Notes: generated by a model not told the origin, from the sequence alone. 64,000 bases of DNA from Rhizobiales bacterium 62-17 (GCA_001898965.1 MKVW01000006.1:174882-238881); one strand, 5' to 3'; positions 49,188 to 58,503 are shown, numbered from the stretch's first letter. Numbers and translations: made by a program.

Positions 49188-49681
49188 CGCCAGAAGTCAC
49201 CCGCATCTTCATTAGGTGCCGGTTTGTCGCTTCGGCTTGTAGCGATAACACTGAGAACCGAGGCCAGGAGAGCAATGGCGACGCGAAGCCAATGCAAGTT
49301 GAGCCACGTATCGAGCAAGGTTGGAACCTGATCGGGTGTTATAGTGCGGGTCAAAAGCTGGCTATTGACAGGAAGATGCCAGGCAAAGGTCACGATGAAG
49401 ATGGCGACTAGGCAGGCGTAAATCGCAAGCCATAATCCCCGACGCCATGAATCATTCCAATCGTACCAGAGCGACCCTGCGAGGCCGACAAAACTGACGA
49501 TGACAAAAAGAGGGATCGTACGTCCGACGAGGGGAGCGTTGGCGGAAAACCATTCGAGAAAGGCTGCTGGCGCCATGCTTTGCCAATAGGCGCCAAAGGA
49601 AAAGCCAATATGGGCCATGATGCCCGTGAACATGCATATGCCGCCGACGGCCAAGACATTGAAGACAAGACGCGCGGACAC
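49184..49681 (-). CDS. DUF1772-type membrane protein (cargo gene)
   Basis: 165 residues starting at GTG (AGGAGAA upstream). Four membrane spans: LVFNVLAVGGICMFTGIMAHIGFSFG, VGRTIPLFVIVSFVGLAGSLWYDW, LWLAIYACLVAIFIVTFAWHLPVN and LRVAIALLASVLSVIATS, with the WHLPVN motif of the anthrone-oxygenase-like DUF1772 family. It is the only leftward gene inside the prophage after the repressor and converges with the DUF1801 gene, a typical cargo orientation. Confidence 0.75.
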   Translation of the reverse strand: MSARLVFNVLAVGGICMFTGIMAHIGFSFGAYWQSMAPAAFLEWFSANAPLVGRTIPLFVIVSFVGLAGSLWYDWNDSWRRGLWLAIYACLVAIFIVTFAWHLPVNSQLLTRTITPDQVPTLLDTWLNLHWLRVAIALLASVLSVIATSRSDKPAPNEDAGDFWR

Positions 49682-49995
49682 GGGATTCTCCTGCTGCGAA
49701 TCGCGCTGCTGCCGATGGCCAAAATGAGAGCCAAGAAAGTGCAGGAAGCCGCGTTAACCGTCAATGGGTAGCCTTGTCGGAATGCGAATATATTCGCTCT
49801 TGCGAAAGCGGCCCCAATAACGGGGAGGGAGGGCCAGTACGGCCGCGCTACCATCAGCCTGGCGGGCAAGCGGTGCCGCTCGGTTAGCTCAGTTCTGTAT
49901 GTTCGATAAGGCGCTAAGCGATTGTGCCGCTGGCGGTGTCGAGCCTCTTTCAGGCCGTCATTCGGAGCAATAGGGACCGCAGGACTGAAGTCATG

Positions 49996-50055
49996 ACGTT
50001 GACGGTGGACCGGGTTGGAATGCTATACGTGCGTGGGTGAGAGGCGAACTGCGCC
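49996..50055 (+). repeat. 60-bp repeat copy 1, candidate late promoter
   Basis: Matches 50356-50415 at 56 of 60 positions. It contains TTGACG (49999-50004) and TGCTATACG (TATACG 50024-50029) with 19-bp spacing, and the conserved block continues about 26 bp past the -10, which suggests more than a promoter, for example an activator or packaging site. Confidence 0.75.
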
Positions 50056-50355
50056 GGCGTGAATGAAGCCGGTGACGATTGTCGAACCCACCTTTATTTC
50101 GCATCCGGTATCCGGTCAGAAGCCCCGTGCAATTGGTCTGCTGGACCGCTGGTGAACCTTGTCATTAAGCCATCGGTTCAACGCGCTTAATACGGCGCCG
50201 TGGTTTGCTTTGATTGCTCATGTGCTCGCATCAGATAGATGCGACTGCTCACTTTCTAGAATGCGGTAGAAGCGGAAGCCCCTGCGCCGTAGGGATATCA
50301 TATCCCATACTGCAAATTTCATCTGAGCAATGTGCCACGGCGAGCCTTCATCCAA

Positions 50356-50415
50356 ACGTTGACGACGGACTGGGTTGGAATGCTATACGTGCGTGGGTGA
50401 GAGGCGAGCTGCGCC
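50356..50415 (+). repeat. 60-bp repeat copy 2, candidate late promoter
   Basis: The second copy lies exactly 360 bp after the first and 38 bp before the first late gene at 50454. Its four differences from copy 1 are all transitions (three in 50365-50372 and one at 50408). Confidence 0.75.
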
Positions 50416-50453
50416 TCCTGTCCGGCACGGCTGAAAATCAATCAGAGGTGCCC

Positions 50454-50744
50454 ATGAAAGAGGAATGTGCTTCCTGTCGGTTTTGGCGTCGTTTCCGTGA
50501 GAGCGATGCCGATGGTTCGTGCCGACGCCGCAGCCCGCAACCATCTTCGCTCATCGCTGAACATATCGCCGATATGCTGGGGCATATTTCTTCGGCGCAA
50601 TATGCAGCTGCCGGCACGAATACGGACGAGCTGGACGATTACTACCCAGCTCCCAGTGAGAGCAGCTATCAGGCCCAGTGGCCCAGCGTCCATCAATCGG
50701 ATTGGTGCGGCGATTTTGAAATCGCGCCGCTCAATGCCGGGTAA
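50454..50744 (+). CDS. Small Cys-rich phage protein
   Basis: 96 residues from the ATG at 50454 (AGAGGT upstream). Four Cys (EECASCRFWRR, GSCRRRS, DWCGDFE) could hold a zinc ion. Such short proteins often precede terminase small subunits. The stop lies inside the next gene's start region, so the two genes overlap by 11 bp. Confidence 0.7.
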   Translation: MKEECASCRFWRRFRESDADGSCRRRSPQPSSLIAEHIADMLGHISSAQYAAAGTNTDELDDYYPAPSESSYQAQWPSVHQSDWCGDFEIAPLNAG

Positions 50745-51105
50745 AAGCACCGCCACCGCATCTGTCCCGTCTCAAAGCCGTGCGCCACTGGATCTGGAGA
50801 CCAAAAATCTCAGCCCGCTCGATGTCATGTTACGAGCGATGCGCGAAAAGGCCGCTAGCGGCAACTGGGACGCTGCGGCGTCGCTTGCCAAGGATGTTGC
50901 ACCCTATGTGCATCCGAAGCTGGCATCGTTACGGCCTTCCGAAATTGATAGCGAGTCAATCAAAACTCTGGATTTGAGCCATGCGACGGAGGAACAGCTC
51001 GCGGCACTCGAGCAACTCTTCGGGTCGTTCGTCCAGGGCTCTGAAGATAGCGCTACCCTCTCCGACGATTTTGATGAGCGCGGTGAAAGCGGAGAAGACG
51101 CGTAG
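50734..51105 (+). CDS. Probable terminase small subunit
   Basis: 123 residues. LSPLDVMLRAMREKAASGNWDAAASLAKDVAPYVHPKLASLRPSEIDSE matches the ending region (MLRxMR...AAPYVHPKLA) of several phage small terminases; the C-terminal half is acidic and may be the oligomerisation tail. It sits directly before, and overlaps, the large subunit. It recognises the packaging site on phage DNA. Confidence 0.65.
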   Translation: MPGKSTATASVPSQSRAPLDLETKNLSPLDVMLRAMREKAASGNWDAAASLAKDVAPYVHPKLASLRPSEIDSESIKTLDLSHATEEQLAALEQLFGSFVQGSEDSATLSDDFDERGESGEDA

Positions 51106-52621
51106 ACTAACTGAAAAGCAGCAGAACTATTGGCAGGCTGAAATCGATGTTTGTCGAGCCGACATTCTGCATTGGTTCGATCGCTGGGTTTGGACCTACG
51201 ATCCACGATTAATAGGGGATCGCGACGGTGCTTACGTGCCATTGAAACTCTGGCCAAAACAGCGTGAGATCGTTGTTTGGATGCTGGCCCAGATCCAAGC
51301 GGGACAAGAAGGTCTTGTGGAGAAGAGCCGCGATGTTGGTGCGACTTATCTCTGCGCCGGGGTCGCTCTGCACCAATGGTTGTTCAAACCAGGCTTTAAG
51401 GCAACATTCGGATCTCGCAAGGTTGACTATGTCGATCGACGTGACAATCCAGACAGTATTTTCGCCAAGATACGGCTGATGCTGCGCCGTTTGCCACGCG
51501 CGATGCTGCCAGACGGCTTCAACTATGTTCGGCACGATACATTCATGCGTTTGGTCAATCCGGCCAATGGCGCTTTGATTTGTGGCGAGGGTGGGGAAGA
51601 CATGGGGCGCGGTGGGCGCTCCTCGGTCTATTTTCTCGATGAGGCGGCTTTTGTACCCCATGTCGAAGCGGTCGAGCGAGCACTATCCGGCAATAGCGAT
51701 TGTGTGATCTGGGTTTCGTCAGTGAATGGCATGGGCAATCTATTTGCCCGCAAACGTCATTCGATTCTGAAGCAACATCAGATTGCACGGCTGCATTGGC
51801 GCGATGATCCTCGCAAGTCGGAGAGTTGGGCGCAGGCAAAACAGGCAAGTTTTGCCGATCCAGCTGCATGGGCCAGCGAGTACGACATTGATTACGCGGC
51901 CTCATTGGAAGGTGCGTGTATTCCTGCTGCCTGGGTGGAGAGCGCGAAGCAGCTCATGCGGCTGGAGCCGAAATTGATGAGCGCTAAAGCCGTTGTGGGC
52001 CTTGATGTCGGGGCGGGTAAAGCGAAGTCGGTGGCAGTGACCCGACATGGACCGCTTGTCGCCCCACCTGTTTCGCGAAGCGAGCCGGATACGACTGATA
52101 CGGCCTTGTGGGCATTGGATATTGCTCGGCAGGCTGACGCGCGTTGTTTAGCCTTTGATGCACCCGGAGTTGGGGCGGGCGTCACATCGGCCTTGATGAA
52201 ACAAGATGTTTCGAGCCGGCTTATTATCGCCCCGATCAACACGGGCACTGGCCCTTCGAGTCGGCGTTGGCCGGATGGCCGTTTGTCGAGCGATATGTTC
52301 GGTAATCTGAAGGCCGAGATTTGGTGGCTGTGTCGTACGGCGTTGCAGCGCACCCATGAGCATGTGACGTTTCTTCGGAGTGGAAAGGGTAGGGCGCACG
52401 CGCCGGCCGATCTACTGGCTCTGCCGAGTGGCGATGCGGAATCAGATGCTCTGTGTCTGCAACTCTCATTGGTGAAATGGGAGCGTAACGACAAGGGGCG
52501 CATCGTCATCGAGGGCAAGCCGGCACTGCGCCAAAGGGGCATTGCAAGCCCAGATCATGCCGATGCGCTGATGCTAACTTTTGTGGAGCCGGATTCTTAC
52601 GGCATGTTGGAGGTGCTTTGA
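51074..52621 (+). CDS. Terminase large subunit
   Basis: 515 residues from the ATG at 51074, overlapping the small subunit by 32 bp. ATPase: Walker-A-like KSRDVGAT (84-91) and Walker B VYFLDEAAF (187-190 FLDE). Nuclease: GLDVGAGK, AFDAPGVGAG and SPDHADALML place three Asp for two-metal cleavage. It pumps DNA into proheads and cuts the concatemer. Complete by motif. Confidence 0.93.
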   Translation: MSAVKAEKTRRLTEKQQNYWQAEIDVCRADILHWFDRWVWTYDPRLIGDRDGAYVPLKLWPKQREIVVWMLAQIQAGQEGLVEKSRDVGATYLCAGVALHQWLFKPGFKATFGSRKVDYVDRRDNPDSIFAKIRLMLRRLPRAMLPDGFNYVRHDTFMRLVNPANGALICGEGGEDMGRGGRSSVYFLDEAAFVPHVEAVERALSGNSDCVIWVSSVNGMGNLFARKRHSILKQHQIARLHWRDDPRKSESWAQAKQASFADPAAWASEYDIDYAASLEGACIPAAWVESAKQLMRLEPKLMSAKAVVGLDVGAGKAKSVAVTRHGPLVAPPVSRSEPDTTDTALWALDIARQADARCLAFDAPGVGAGVTSALMKQDVSSRLIIAPINTGTGPSSRRWPDGRLSSDMFGNLKAEIWWLCRTALQRTHEHVTFLRSGKGRAHAPADLLALPSGDAESDALCLQLSLVKWERNDKGRIVIEGKPALRQRGIASPDHADALMLTFVEPDSYGMLEVL

Positions 52622-52624
52622 TCG

Positions 52625-53926
52625 ATGTTTCTTTTTGATCGTCTCAGCAATCTCGTTACCGGCATTGGCACAAGTAAGGATAAGTCAACCGCGCAGACAT
52701 TTGCTCTTAAGCTATTAGGACGCGACGAACTTGATGCCATGTATCGCTGCGATTGGCTGTCACGCAAAATCGTCGATGTCGTCGCCTTCGACGCGACGCG
52801 GGAATGGCGATTGTGGCAGGCTGCACAAAATGAGATCGACCGGATCGAACGAGAGGAGCAGCGGCTCGGTCTGCGTGAAAAGTGTGTCCGTGCTCTGCAG
52901 CTGGCAAGGCTTTATGGTGGCTCAGCTATCTATCTCGGGACACGCGACGGTGATGTCGGTCAGCCACTCAATGTCGAACGCTTGAGTCTGGGTGGGCTCA
53001 CTTATCTGCATGTGCTGACGCCGTTTCAAACGCGTTGCGGCGAAATTGACCGCGATCCGCTGTCGAGCCATTTCGGCGAACCGCTTTATTATGAGATTTT
53101 TGATGGACGTGGTCAGACCATACGTGTTCATCCTTCCCGCGTGGTGCGGTTTGTTGGAGCACCCTTTCCGGATCCCTTGTTCCTAACCCCAACGATTGGT
53201 TCCCAAAGCTGGGGGGATCCAGTGTTGCAGATCGTTTATGATGCCGTCGCCAATGCTGCTTCGTCGCAACAGCATGTGGCGGCTCTATTGCCGGAATTGA
53301 AGATCGATATCGTTAGCGTGCCCAACCTGCAGAATACCTTGGCGACGGAAGAAGGTACGAATCGGCTGGCGGCGCGTTTTTTCAACGCCAATCTTCTAAA
53401 GAGCCTGCACAATGTTCTCTTGCTGCAGGGGGGCGATGAGGCGGTTGCAGAACAGTGGCAGCAACGCCAGATCGATTTCACCCAGTTTCCTGAATTGCTG
53501 CGGCAGTTTTTGCAAGTTGCGGCTGGAGCCGCCGATATTCCTGTGACGCGTCTTGTGGGCCAGGCGCCGGCCGGCCTCAACGCGACGGGTGATGGTGACA
53601 TCCGCAATTACTACGATCGTATCGCAGCTCACCAACGGGTTGACTTGGCGCCGCGTCTTGAACGCATCGACCAATGCCTCGTTCGCTCGGCGCTCGGCTC
53701 GCGGCCGGCAGATATCTACTACGAATTCGCGCCGCTCTGGCAACTGAGCGCGGTCGAGAAAGCGGATATCGCATTGAAATTGAGTCAGACCGTAACGGGA
53801 TTGAAGGAAAGTGGACTCGTTCCATCCGCAATCCTCGCCCAAGGTTTGCGCAATCGGTTGATCGAGGACGGTATTTTCCCAGGGATCGAATCTGCATTTG
53901 CCGATGCAGAGACCATTGGAAGCTAG
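52625..53926 (+). CDS. Phage portal protein (DUF1073 type)
   Basis: 433 residues. LGRDELDAMYRCDWLSRKIVDVVAFDATREWRLW and LQLARLYGGSAIYLGT are typical of DUF1073 portals, and TRLVGQAPAGLNATGDGDIRNYYDRIAAHQ is the family central motif. It forms the dodecameric ring at the head vertex. Starts 3 bp after the terminase stop. Confidence 0.9.
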   Translation: MFLFDRLSNLVTGIGTSKDKSTAQTFALKLLGRDELDAMYRCDWLSRKIVDVVAFDATREWRLWQAAQNEIDRIEREEQRLGLREKCVRALQLARLYGGSAIYLGTRDGDVGQPLNVERLSLGGLTYLHVLTPFQTRCGEIDRDPLSSHFGEPLYYEIFDGRGQTIRVHPSRVVRFVGAPFPDPLFLTPTIGSQSWGDPVLQIVYDAVANAASSQQHVAALLPELKIDIVSVPNLQNTLATEEGTNRLAARFFNANLLKSLHNVLLLQGGDEAVAEQWQQRQIDFTQFPELLRQFLQVAAGAADIPVTRLVGQAPAGLNATGDGDIRNYYDRIAAHQRVDLAPRLERIDQCLVRSALGSRPADIYYEFAPLWQLSAVEKADIALKLSQTVTGLKESGLVPSAILAQGLRNRLIEDGIFPGIESAFADAETIGS

Positions 53927-53945
53927 TTCGTAGGATTTTCGCATC

Positions 53946-55019
53946 ATGAATCTGACAGACAGAGTCCCGCTCGGCGACGTGCGGGAAACCGCGGACGGCT
54001 ACCTGGTCGGCGACGCCAGGATCGCGCGCGCCGGCATTCAGATCTATTCCGGCCATGAAGTGGGACGCCCGGCACTCAAGCAGGTACGCGTTTGGCGTCC
54101 GGAAGATGAAGTTTTTTCTGCCGCGGCCATGGCGTCGTTCGCGCATCGTCCAGTCACCGATGATCATCCGATCGAGCCGGTGTCGGCGTCGAATTGGAAA
54201 CGTCATGCGGTGGGGATGACCGGGGATCAGGTGGCCCGGGAGGGGGGCTTCATTCGCGTGCCGATGATCTTGATGGATCAAGGGGCGATCGCCGCCGTGC
54301 GAGGCGGCAAGCGCGAACTCTCTTGCGGATATTCTTGCGATCTACGGTTCGAGGCGGGGGCAACGCCTCAGGGCGAGGTTTACGACGCTATCCAGAGCAA
54401 TATTCGCGGCAATCATCTCGCCATCGTTGCCGCGGGCAGAGCAGGCGCTATCTGCCGATTTGGCGATGAGGATTTAAGACAAGAGGATGAGATGAAATTG
54501 CAGAGGGTGGTTCTCGATGGCGTGGCCGTCGATTTGCCTGAAAGCGCGGCTGTTGCCGTGACGGCGCTTCAAGAAGAACTCATGGAAGTACGAAGCGCGT
54601 TGGGCCAGCAAAGGCGAGCCCATGATAAGGCGTTGGCGGCGCGCGATGCCGAACTCGAGAAGCTGCGAACAACCGATTTCGATCCGTCGTGTTTGGATGT
54701 TCTTGTAACGGAACGGGCTGAGCTGATCCATCGCGCCAGATCCATTGTTCCCGATCTCGACCTTCGCGGCCTCGATGTCCCCGGCATCCGCCGTGCCGTC
54801 GTGGCGCACGTGCTGAGTGACAGTGCGCTTTCCGGTCGTTCCGACGATTACATTGAAGCGCGTTTCGATCTCATCGCCGAGCGAAGTGGTGATCCTGTAC
54901 GTCCCGTCATTTCCAATGGCATCCAAAGTGATGCCTCCACCATCGGCAAGGCCCATCGCGGCATGGTCGATTTTGTCCGGAGCGCCTGGAAGGCGCCCTC
55001 GCAGAAGGGAGCGGCCTGA
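53946..55019 (+). CDS. DUF2213-type head maturation protease, possibly fused to scaffold
   Basis: 357 residues. The N-terminal 170 residues show the DUF2213 protease: IYSGHEVGRPALKQ, FAHRPVTDDHPIEPVSASNWKRHAVGM, KRELSCGYSCDLRF (Ser) and IRGNHLAIVAAGRAG (His). The C-terminal half, with long charged helix EELMEVRSALGQQRRAHDKALAARDAELEKL, looks like the internal scaffold. The stop and the next ATG overlap as TGATG. Confidence 0.87.
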   Translation: MNLTDRVPLGDVRETADGYLVGDARIARAGIQIYSGHEVGRPALKQVRVWRPEDEVFSAAAMASFAHRPVTDDHPIEPVSASNWKRHAVGMTGDQVAREGGFIRVPMILMDQGAIAAVRGGKRELSCGYSCDLRFEAGATPQGEVYDAIQSNIRGNHLAIVAAGRAGAICRFGDEDLRQEDEMKLQRVVLDGVAVDLPESAAVAVTALQEELMEVRSALGQQRRAHDKALAARDAELEKLRTTDFDPSCLDVLVTERAELIHRARSIVPDLDLRGLDVPGIRRAVVAHVLSDSALSGRSDDYIEARFDLIAERSGDPVRPVISNGIQSDASTIGKAHRGMVDFVRSAWKAPSQKGAA

Positions 55020-55456
55020 TGCCCGCAGTTCAAACCACCTATTCCGCCACGCATGCCGCCACTTTCGAAGGCATGATCGCCAATTCGGAGCCGACGGTGA
55101 TTGTCTCGAAGATCGCCGAGGATGCGGAAGGCATTGGCTTCGGCAAGGTCTGCGTTCAGGGCGACCAGGACAATACGGTGACCGACGCGGAGGCGGCAAA
55201 AAAATTTGTTGGTATCGCGGTACTGGATCCGACGCAGTCCGGGGACGTTTACGCCCAAAATGCCACCGTCGCGGTGCTGCGGAAGGGTGTCATCTGGGTG
55301 CAAGCTTCGGTCGCGGTGGCGGTGAACGATCCGGTTTATTTCGTGCCTGGGACTGGCGTGCTCACGAATGTCGCTTCATCCAACACGCAGATCGCTAATG
55401 CGAGCTGGGATTCGTCGACCGCTGGCGCCGGGCTGGCCAAGCTCCGCCTCGCCTGA
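55019..55456 (+). CDS. Head decoration / cement protein (tentative)
   Basis: 145 residues of beta-rich sequence (AAKKFVGIAVLDPTQSGDVYAQNATVAVLRKGVIWVQASVAVAVNDPVYFVPGTGVL). This matches the structural cement proteins that follow proteases and precede the DUF2184 capsid. Starts with 1-bp overlap, so translation is coupled. Confidence 0.72.
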   Translation: MPAVQTTYSATHAATFEGMIANSEPTVIVSKIAEDAEGIGFGKVCVQGDQDNTVTDAEAAKKFVGIAVLDPTQSGDVYAQNATVAVLRKGVIWVQASVAVAVNDPVYFVPGTGVLTNVASSNTQIANASWDSSTAGAGLAKLRLA

Positions 55457-55477
55457 GGCCTTTCGAAAGGACCGTTC

Positions 55478-56428
55478 ATGACCATGCATATTCTTGATGC
55501 GCCGCAAAAGGCGCTGGCCTTTCTTGTGGCGCAAGCGGCCTTGATCGAGCCGACCGTGTATGAAACGCGCTATCAGGATATTCAGTATCCCGCGTTGATC
55601 CCCGTCGACATCTCTGCGCCGGAATGGATCAACTCCGTCACTTATTTCTCCATGGACGGTGTTGGCAAGGCGGATTGGTTTTCCGGCAAGGCGCAGGATG
55701 TCTCGCATGTGGAGTTGACCCGAGAGAAATTCGAGACCACGGTGGCTATGGCTGCCATCGGTTATCGCTACGATCTTGACGAGTTGGGCAAGGCGCAATT
55801 GCTTGGCATGGATCTTTCCGCCGATAAGGCCAATCTCGCCCGCCGCGTCGCGGAAGAGAAGATCGAGCAGGTGGCTTTCGCTGGTGATACCGCCAAGGGC
55901 TTCACCGGCCTCGTCAATGCCACGACGCCGACGGCAACCACTGCGCCGGCGGATGGTACGGGTTCGGCGACGACCTTTGCGTCTAAGGATCCGGACAAGA
56001 TTCTGCGCGATATCAATGCGCAGCTCACTGGTATCGCCAGCGGCACGCTGGGTCGTGACATGGCAGATACGCTACTGCTGCCTTATACTGTACTGCTCGA
56101 TCTTTCGACACGCCGGCTCGACACCGTGAGCCCGACGACGGTTCTCGACTGGATCGAGCGCAACAATATCTATACGCGCTCGAGCGGCCAGCCACTCACC
56201 GTGCGCGGCATGTTCAGCTTCCTCGATACGGCAGGCGCCGGGAGCACCAAGCGCATGGTGGCTTATCGCCGCTCGCCCGAGGTCGTGAAATTGCATATGC
56301 CCATGCCGTTCCGCTTTCTGCCGGCTTGGCAGGCAGGGCCGATGCTGTTCGAGGTGCCGGGCATTTTCCGTCTCGGCGGCGTCGACATTCGCCGACCGAA
56401 ATCGGTGCGCTACCTCGACGGAATTTGA
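55478..56428 (+). CDS. Major capsid protein, DUF2184 type
   Basis: 316 residues. ALFLVAQ-type opening, PVDISAPEWINSVTYFSMDGVGKADWFSGKAQDVSHVEL, VAMAAIGYRYDLDELGKAQ and AEEKIEQVAFAGDTAKGFTGLVNATTP are the DUF2184/encapsulin-like capsid blocks with the HK97 fold spine. The protein makes the head shell. Confidence 0.9.
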   Translation: MTMHILDAPQKALAFLVAQAALIEPTVYETRYQDIQYPALIPVDISAPEWINSVTYFSMDGVGKADWFSGKAQDVSHVELTREKFETTVAMAAIGYRYDLDELGKAQLLGMDLSADKANLARRVAEEKIEQVAFAGDTAKGFTGLVNATTPTATTAPADGTGSATTFASKDPDKILRDINAQLTGIASGTLGRDMADTLLLPYTVLLDLSTRRLDTVSPTTVLDWIERNNIYTRSSGQPLTVRGMFSFLDTAGAGSTKRMVAYRRSPEVVKLHMPMPFRFLPAWQAGPMLFEVPGIFRLGGVDIRRPKSVRYLDGI

Positions 56429-56437
56429 GGGCGCGTC

Positions 56438-56653
56438 ATGCTTGTAACGAACCTGCAGAACGGCCCGCGCGGCTTTTACGCGCGGGACGAGTTGGTGTTG
56501 TTGGAGCCCGGCGAACAGCGCGAAGTCGCGCCGTCGGCGATGGAGCTTAAGGTTGCTAAGGCAACGGGCTGGTTTCAGTTCGAGACTCAGACATCGGATG
56601 TCGCGACGAACGATAACCGGTCCCGGGGCCGTAGAGGCAGCCCTAGCTCTTAG
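56438..56653 (+). CDS. Small phage structural protein, unknown
   Basis: 71 residues. LVTNLQNGPRGFYARDELVLLEPGEQREVAPSAMELKVAKATGWFQFE resembles short head or connector accessory proteins. It starts 9 bp after the capsid stop. Confidence 0.65.
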   Translation: MLVTNLQNGPRGFYARDELVLLEPGEQREVAPSAMELKVAKATGWFQFETQTSDVATNDNRSRGRRGSPSS

Positions 56654-56713
56654 TAGGGCTTGCCGTCAATGCGAAACGCGATCTTTCGGCTGGTATTATC
56701 GCAGGAGTTCCTC

Positions 56714-57139
56714 ATGCCGTTGCCTTCCGTCACCGCCGTCGATCTGGCGGCGCGCTATCCGGCTTTTGCCGCCGTCGATCCGGTTCTAGTTACGTTGGTG
56801 CTCGATGAAGCTCGTTCGGCCGTCGATGACAGTTGGATTGACGCCGATCAGAAGCCGGCTCTTCTCGCTTATGCGGCGCATCGGTTGGCACTGGAAGGGC
56901 ATGATGGTGGCTTGGGAGAGAGCGGTCATACCGTGCCCATCGGCGATGAGACGATGAATGTCTCGGGGCCGGTGGAGACGGTAGAGGTCGGTGACACCAA
57001 GGTGAAATTCGCCGATGCCAATGGCGCCACGACCCCGGGAGCCGCCGCTATCACCGGCAGCGGCTTCGAGGCGACGGTCTACGGCCGCTATTATCTCGAA
57101 CTGCTGCGCCGCTCACAGCCGGCGGTGCTGGTCGCATGA
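56714..57139 (+). CDS. Head-tail connector, DUF4054-like
   Basis: 141 residues from the ATG at 56714 with AGGAG 5 bases upstream. LPSVTAVDLAARYPAFAAVDPVLVTLVLDEARSAVDDSWIDADQKPALLAYAAHRLALEG is the all-helical connector pattern of DUF4054. The C-terminal beta region ends in YGRYYLELLRRSQPAVLVA. Confidence 0.82.
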   Translation: MPLPSVTAVDLAARYPAFAAVDPVLVTLVLDEARSAVDDSWIDADQKPALLAYAAHRLALEGHDGGLGESGHTVPIGDETMNVSGPVETVEVGDTKVKFADANGATTPGAAAITGSGFEATVYGRYYLELLRRSQPAVLVA

Positions 57140-57546
57140 TTTCGATCACCACCAAAATCCAGCGCCGTGGCGATGCCGACAGGGTGCTGAAGCGGCTGCG
57201 AGCGGCGTTGGAAGGACCTTCGACCGTCAAGGTCGGCCTCATCGGTGCACCTCCAGCGGTGACGGAAGCCGCCCAGCGTCTGCATGAGGGCACGGGTGCT
57301 GACAATCCGCCGCGGCCGTTCATCAGCAAGGCGATGTTTGATGGCCGGCCGGCACTCAAGGCGCGCCTGCACGAGCAGGGCAGGGCCATTCTGAACGGCC
57401 AGGAAACCTTGGCCGACGCTTTGCCCAAACTGGGCGAGGCGGCACAGCAGATGATCCGCGACCGGATCGCCACTGAGAAGGTGCCGGACAGTCCGGCCAT
57501 GGCAGCGGCCGTGACCTGGAAGGTCGAGCCAGAGGGCGAGCCATGA
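57136..57546 (+). CDS. Tail completion / minor tail protein (HK97 gp10-like)
   Basis: 136 residues beginning ISITTKIQRRGDADRVLKRLRAALEGPSTVKVGLIG, with PPRPFISKAMFD, a common block in head-tail joining proteins. The ATG overlaps the preceding stop. Function by position. Confidence 0.68.
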   Translation: MISITTKIQRRGDADRVLKRLRAALEGPSTVKVGLIGAPPAVTEAAQRLHEGTGADNPPRPFISKAMFDGRPALKARLHEQGRAILNGQETLADALPKLGEAAQQMIRDRIATEKVPDSPAMAAAVTWKVEPEGEP

Positions 57547-57929
57547 GCGCCACCGCTTTGTCGGCTCTGGCGCTGCGCTTCTATGCCCGGCCGGCGATGC
57601 GCGAGCGGATCGACGGCTCCTGGCAGGGCGGCCGCTGGACGGAGGGCATTCCCTTGCTCGAGCCAATCCGCGTTGTGTTGCAAAGCGTCAATGAAAAAGA
57701 TCTCTCGCAACTGCCGGAAGGCGAGCGCGCCGAAATCTACCGCGTCATCTGGAGCGAGGCCGAGCTGCGCACGAGCGACGACGGCAGTGCTCGCGCCGCC
57801 GACATCGTGATCACCGAACAGGGCGATCGCTACCGCATCATTCAGAGCGTGCCGCGCCGCGAGGGCGGCTTCACCCGCGCCATCGGAGAAAAGGTGGATG
57901 ACCGAGGACGACGTATCGGCGGCCGTTGA
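57543..57929 (+). CDS. Phage connector protein, unknown family
   Basis: 128 residues, ATGA overlap with the preceding gene. RFYARPAMRERIDGSWQGGRWTEGIPLLEPIRVVLQSVNEKDLSQLPEGERAEIYRVIWSEAELR has the look of a neck or head-completion protein. Ends inside the next gene's start region. Confidence 0.65.
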   Translation: MSATALSALALRFYARPAMRERIDGSWQGGRWTEGIPLLEPIRVVLQSVNEKDLSQLPEGERAEIYRVIWSEAELRTSDDGSARAADIVITEQGDRYRIIQSVPRREGGFTRAIGEKVDDRGRRIGGR

Positions 57930-58500
57930 GACCTATCTGATCGCCATCAATGACGAGCGCCGTTTCATCGATCCCCTCTATCAGCCACTTGTCGGCATCG
58001 CGCGTGCCTACCAGAGCGCACCGCGCCCCGAAGGCCCCTATGCGCTGGTGACGCCGCTCGGGCTCGTCGACAATGGCGAGGCCGATCATGTCACCTATGG
58101 CGAGGCGGTGATCCTGTCCCGCTCCCGTGAGGCGACGGATCCCGAGTTGCAAGAGCAGCCGGTCGTCACCGAGCGGCGCATCCGATCGGTTCTGGCCAAG
58201 GTCAGGATCGATGTCTTTGCCGCCAAGGCCGTCGATTATGCGCAGGTTCTGCGCAGCGCGTTCCTCTCCTGCCGCGCCTCGACGGATCTTGGCGGCATCC
58301 TGCCGCGCACGGTCGGCACCATCGAATATCAGCCGCAGCTCATCGGCCAGGAGTGGGAAGGCCGTGCCAGTTTCGAGGTCGAACTCGCCGGCCTGACTGG
58401 TGAGGCCAATGCCATCGATGTGATCGAAAGCGGCGGTGTCGGCATCGAAGCCGTCGGCTCTTCGCAGCGCACAGCACCATTCACCTACCAGAAGGATTAG
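57898..58500 (+). CDS. Neck / tail terminator-like protein
   Basis: 200 residues. AAVETYLIAINDERRFIDPLYQPLVGIARAYQSAPRPEGPYALVTPLGL opens in the manner of phage neck terminator proteins (LIC_12616-like family). It overlaps the previous gene by 32 bp, and the sheath follows 3 bp later. Assignment rests on family memory and position. Confidence 0.68.
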   Translation: MTEDDVSAAVETYLIAINDERRFIDPLYQPLVGIARAYQSAPRPEGPYALVTPLGLVDNGEADHVTYGEAVILSRSREATDPELQEQPVVTERRIRSVLAKVRIDVFAAKAVDYAQVLRSAFLSCRASTDLGGILPRTVGTIEYQPQLIGQEWEGRASFEVELAGLTGEANAIDVIESGGVGIEAVGSSQRTAPFTYQKD

Positions 58501-58503
58501 CCT

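Larger units (their letters stand above)
49682..50453. other. Noncoding region before the packaging module
   Basis: This 772-bp stretch has no convincing gene. It holds two near-identical 60-bp repeats at 49996 and 50356 and precedes the terminase genes, so it may contain the late promoters, a packaging site, or both. A short block near 49882 resembles part of a tRNA D-arm but does not extend into a tRNA. Confidence 0.5.

Noticed and set aside
49880-49915. tRNA-like fragment (GGTTAGCTCAGT followed by GTTCGA)
   Set aside because: No acceptor stem, anticodon arm or proper spacing; probably chance, though it could be a remnant.
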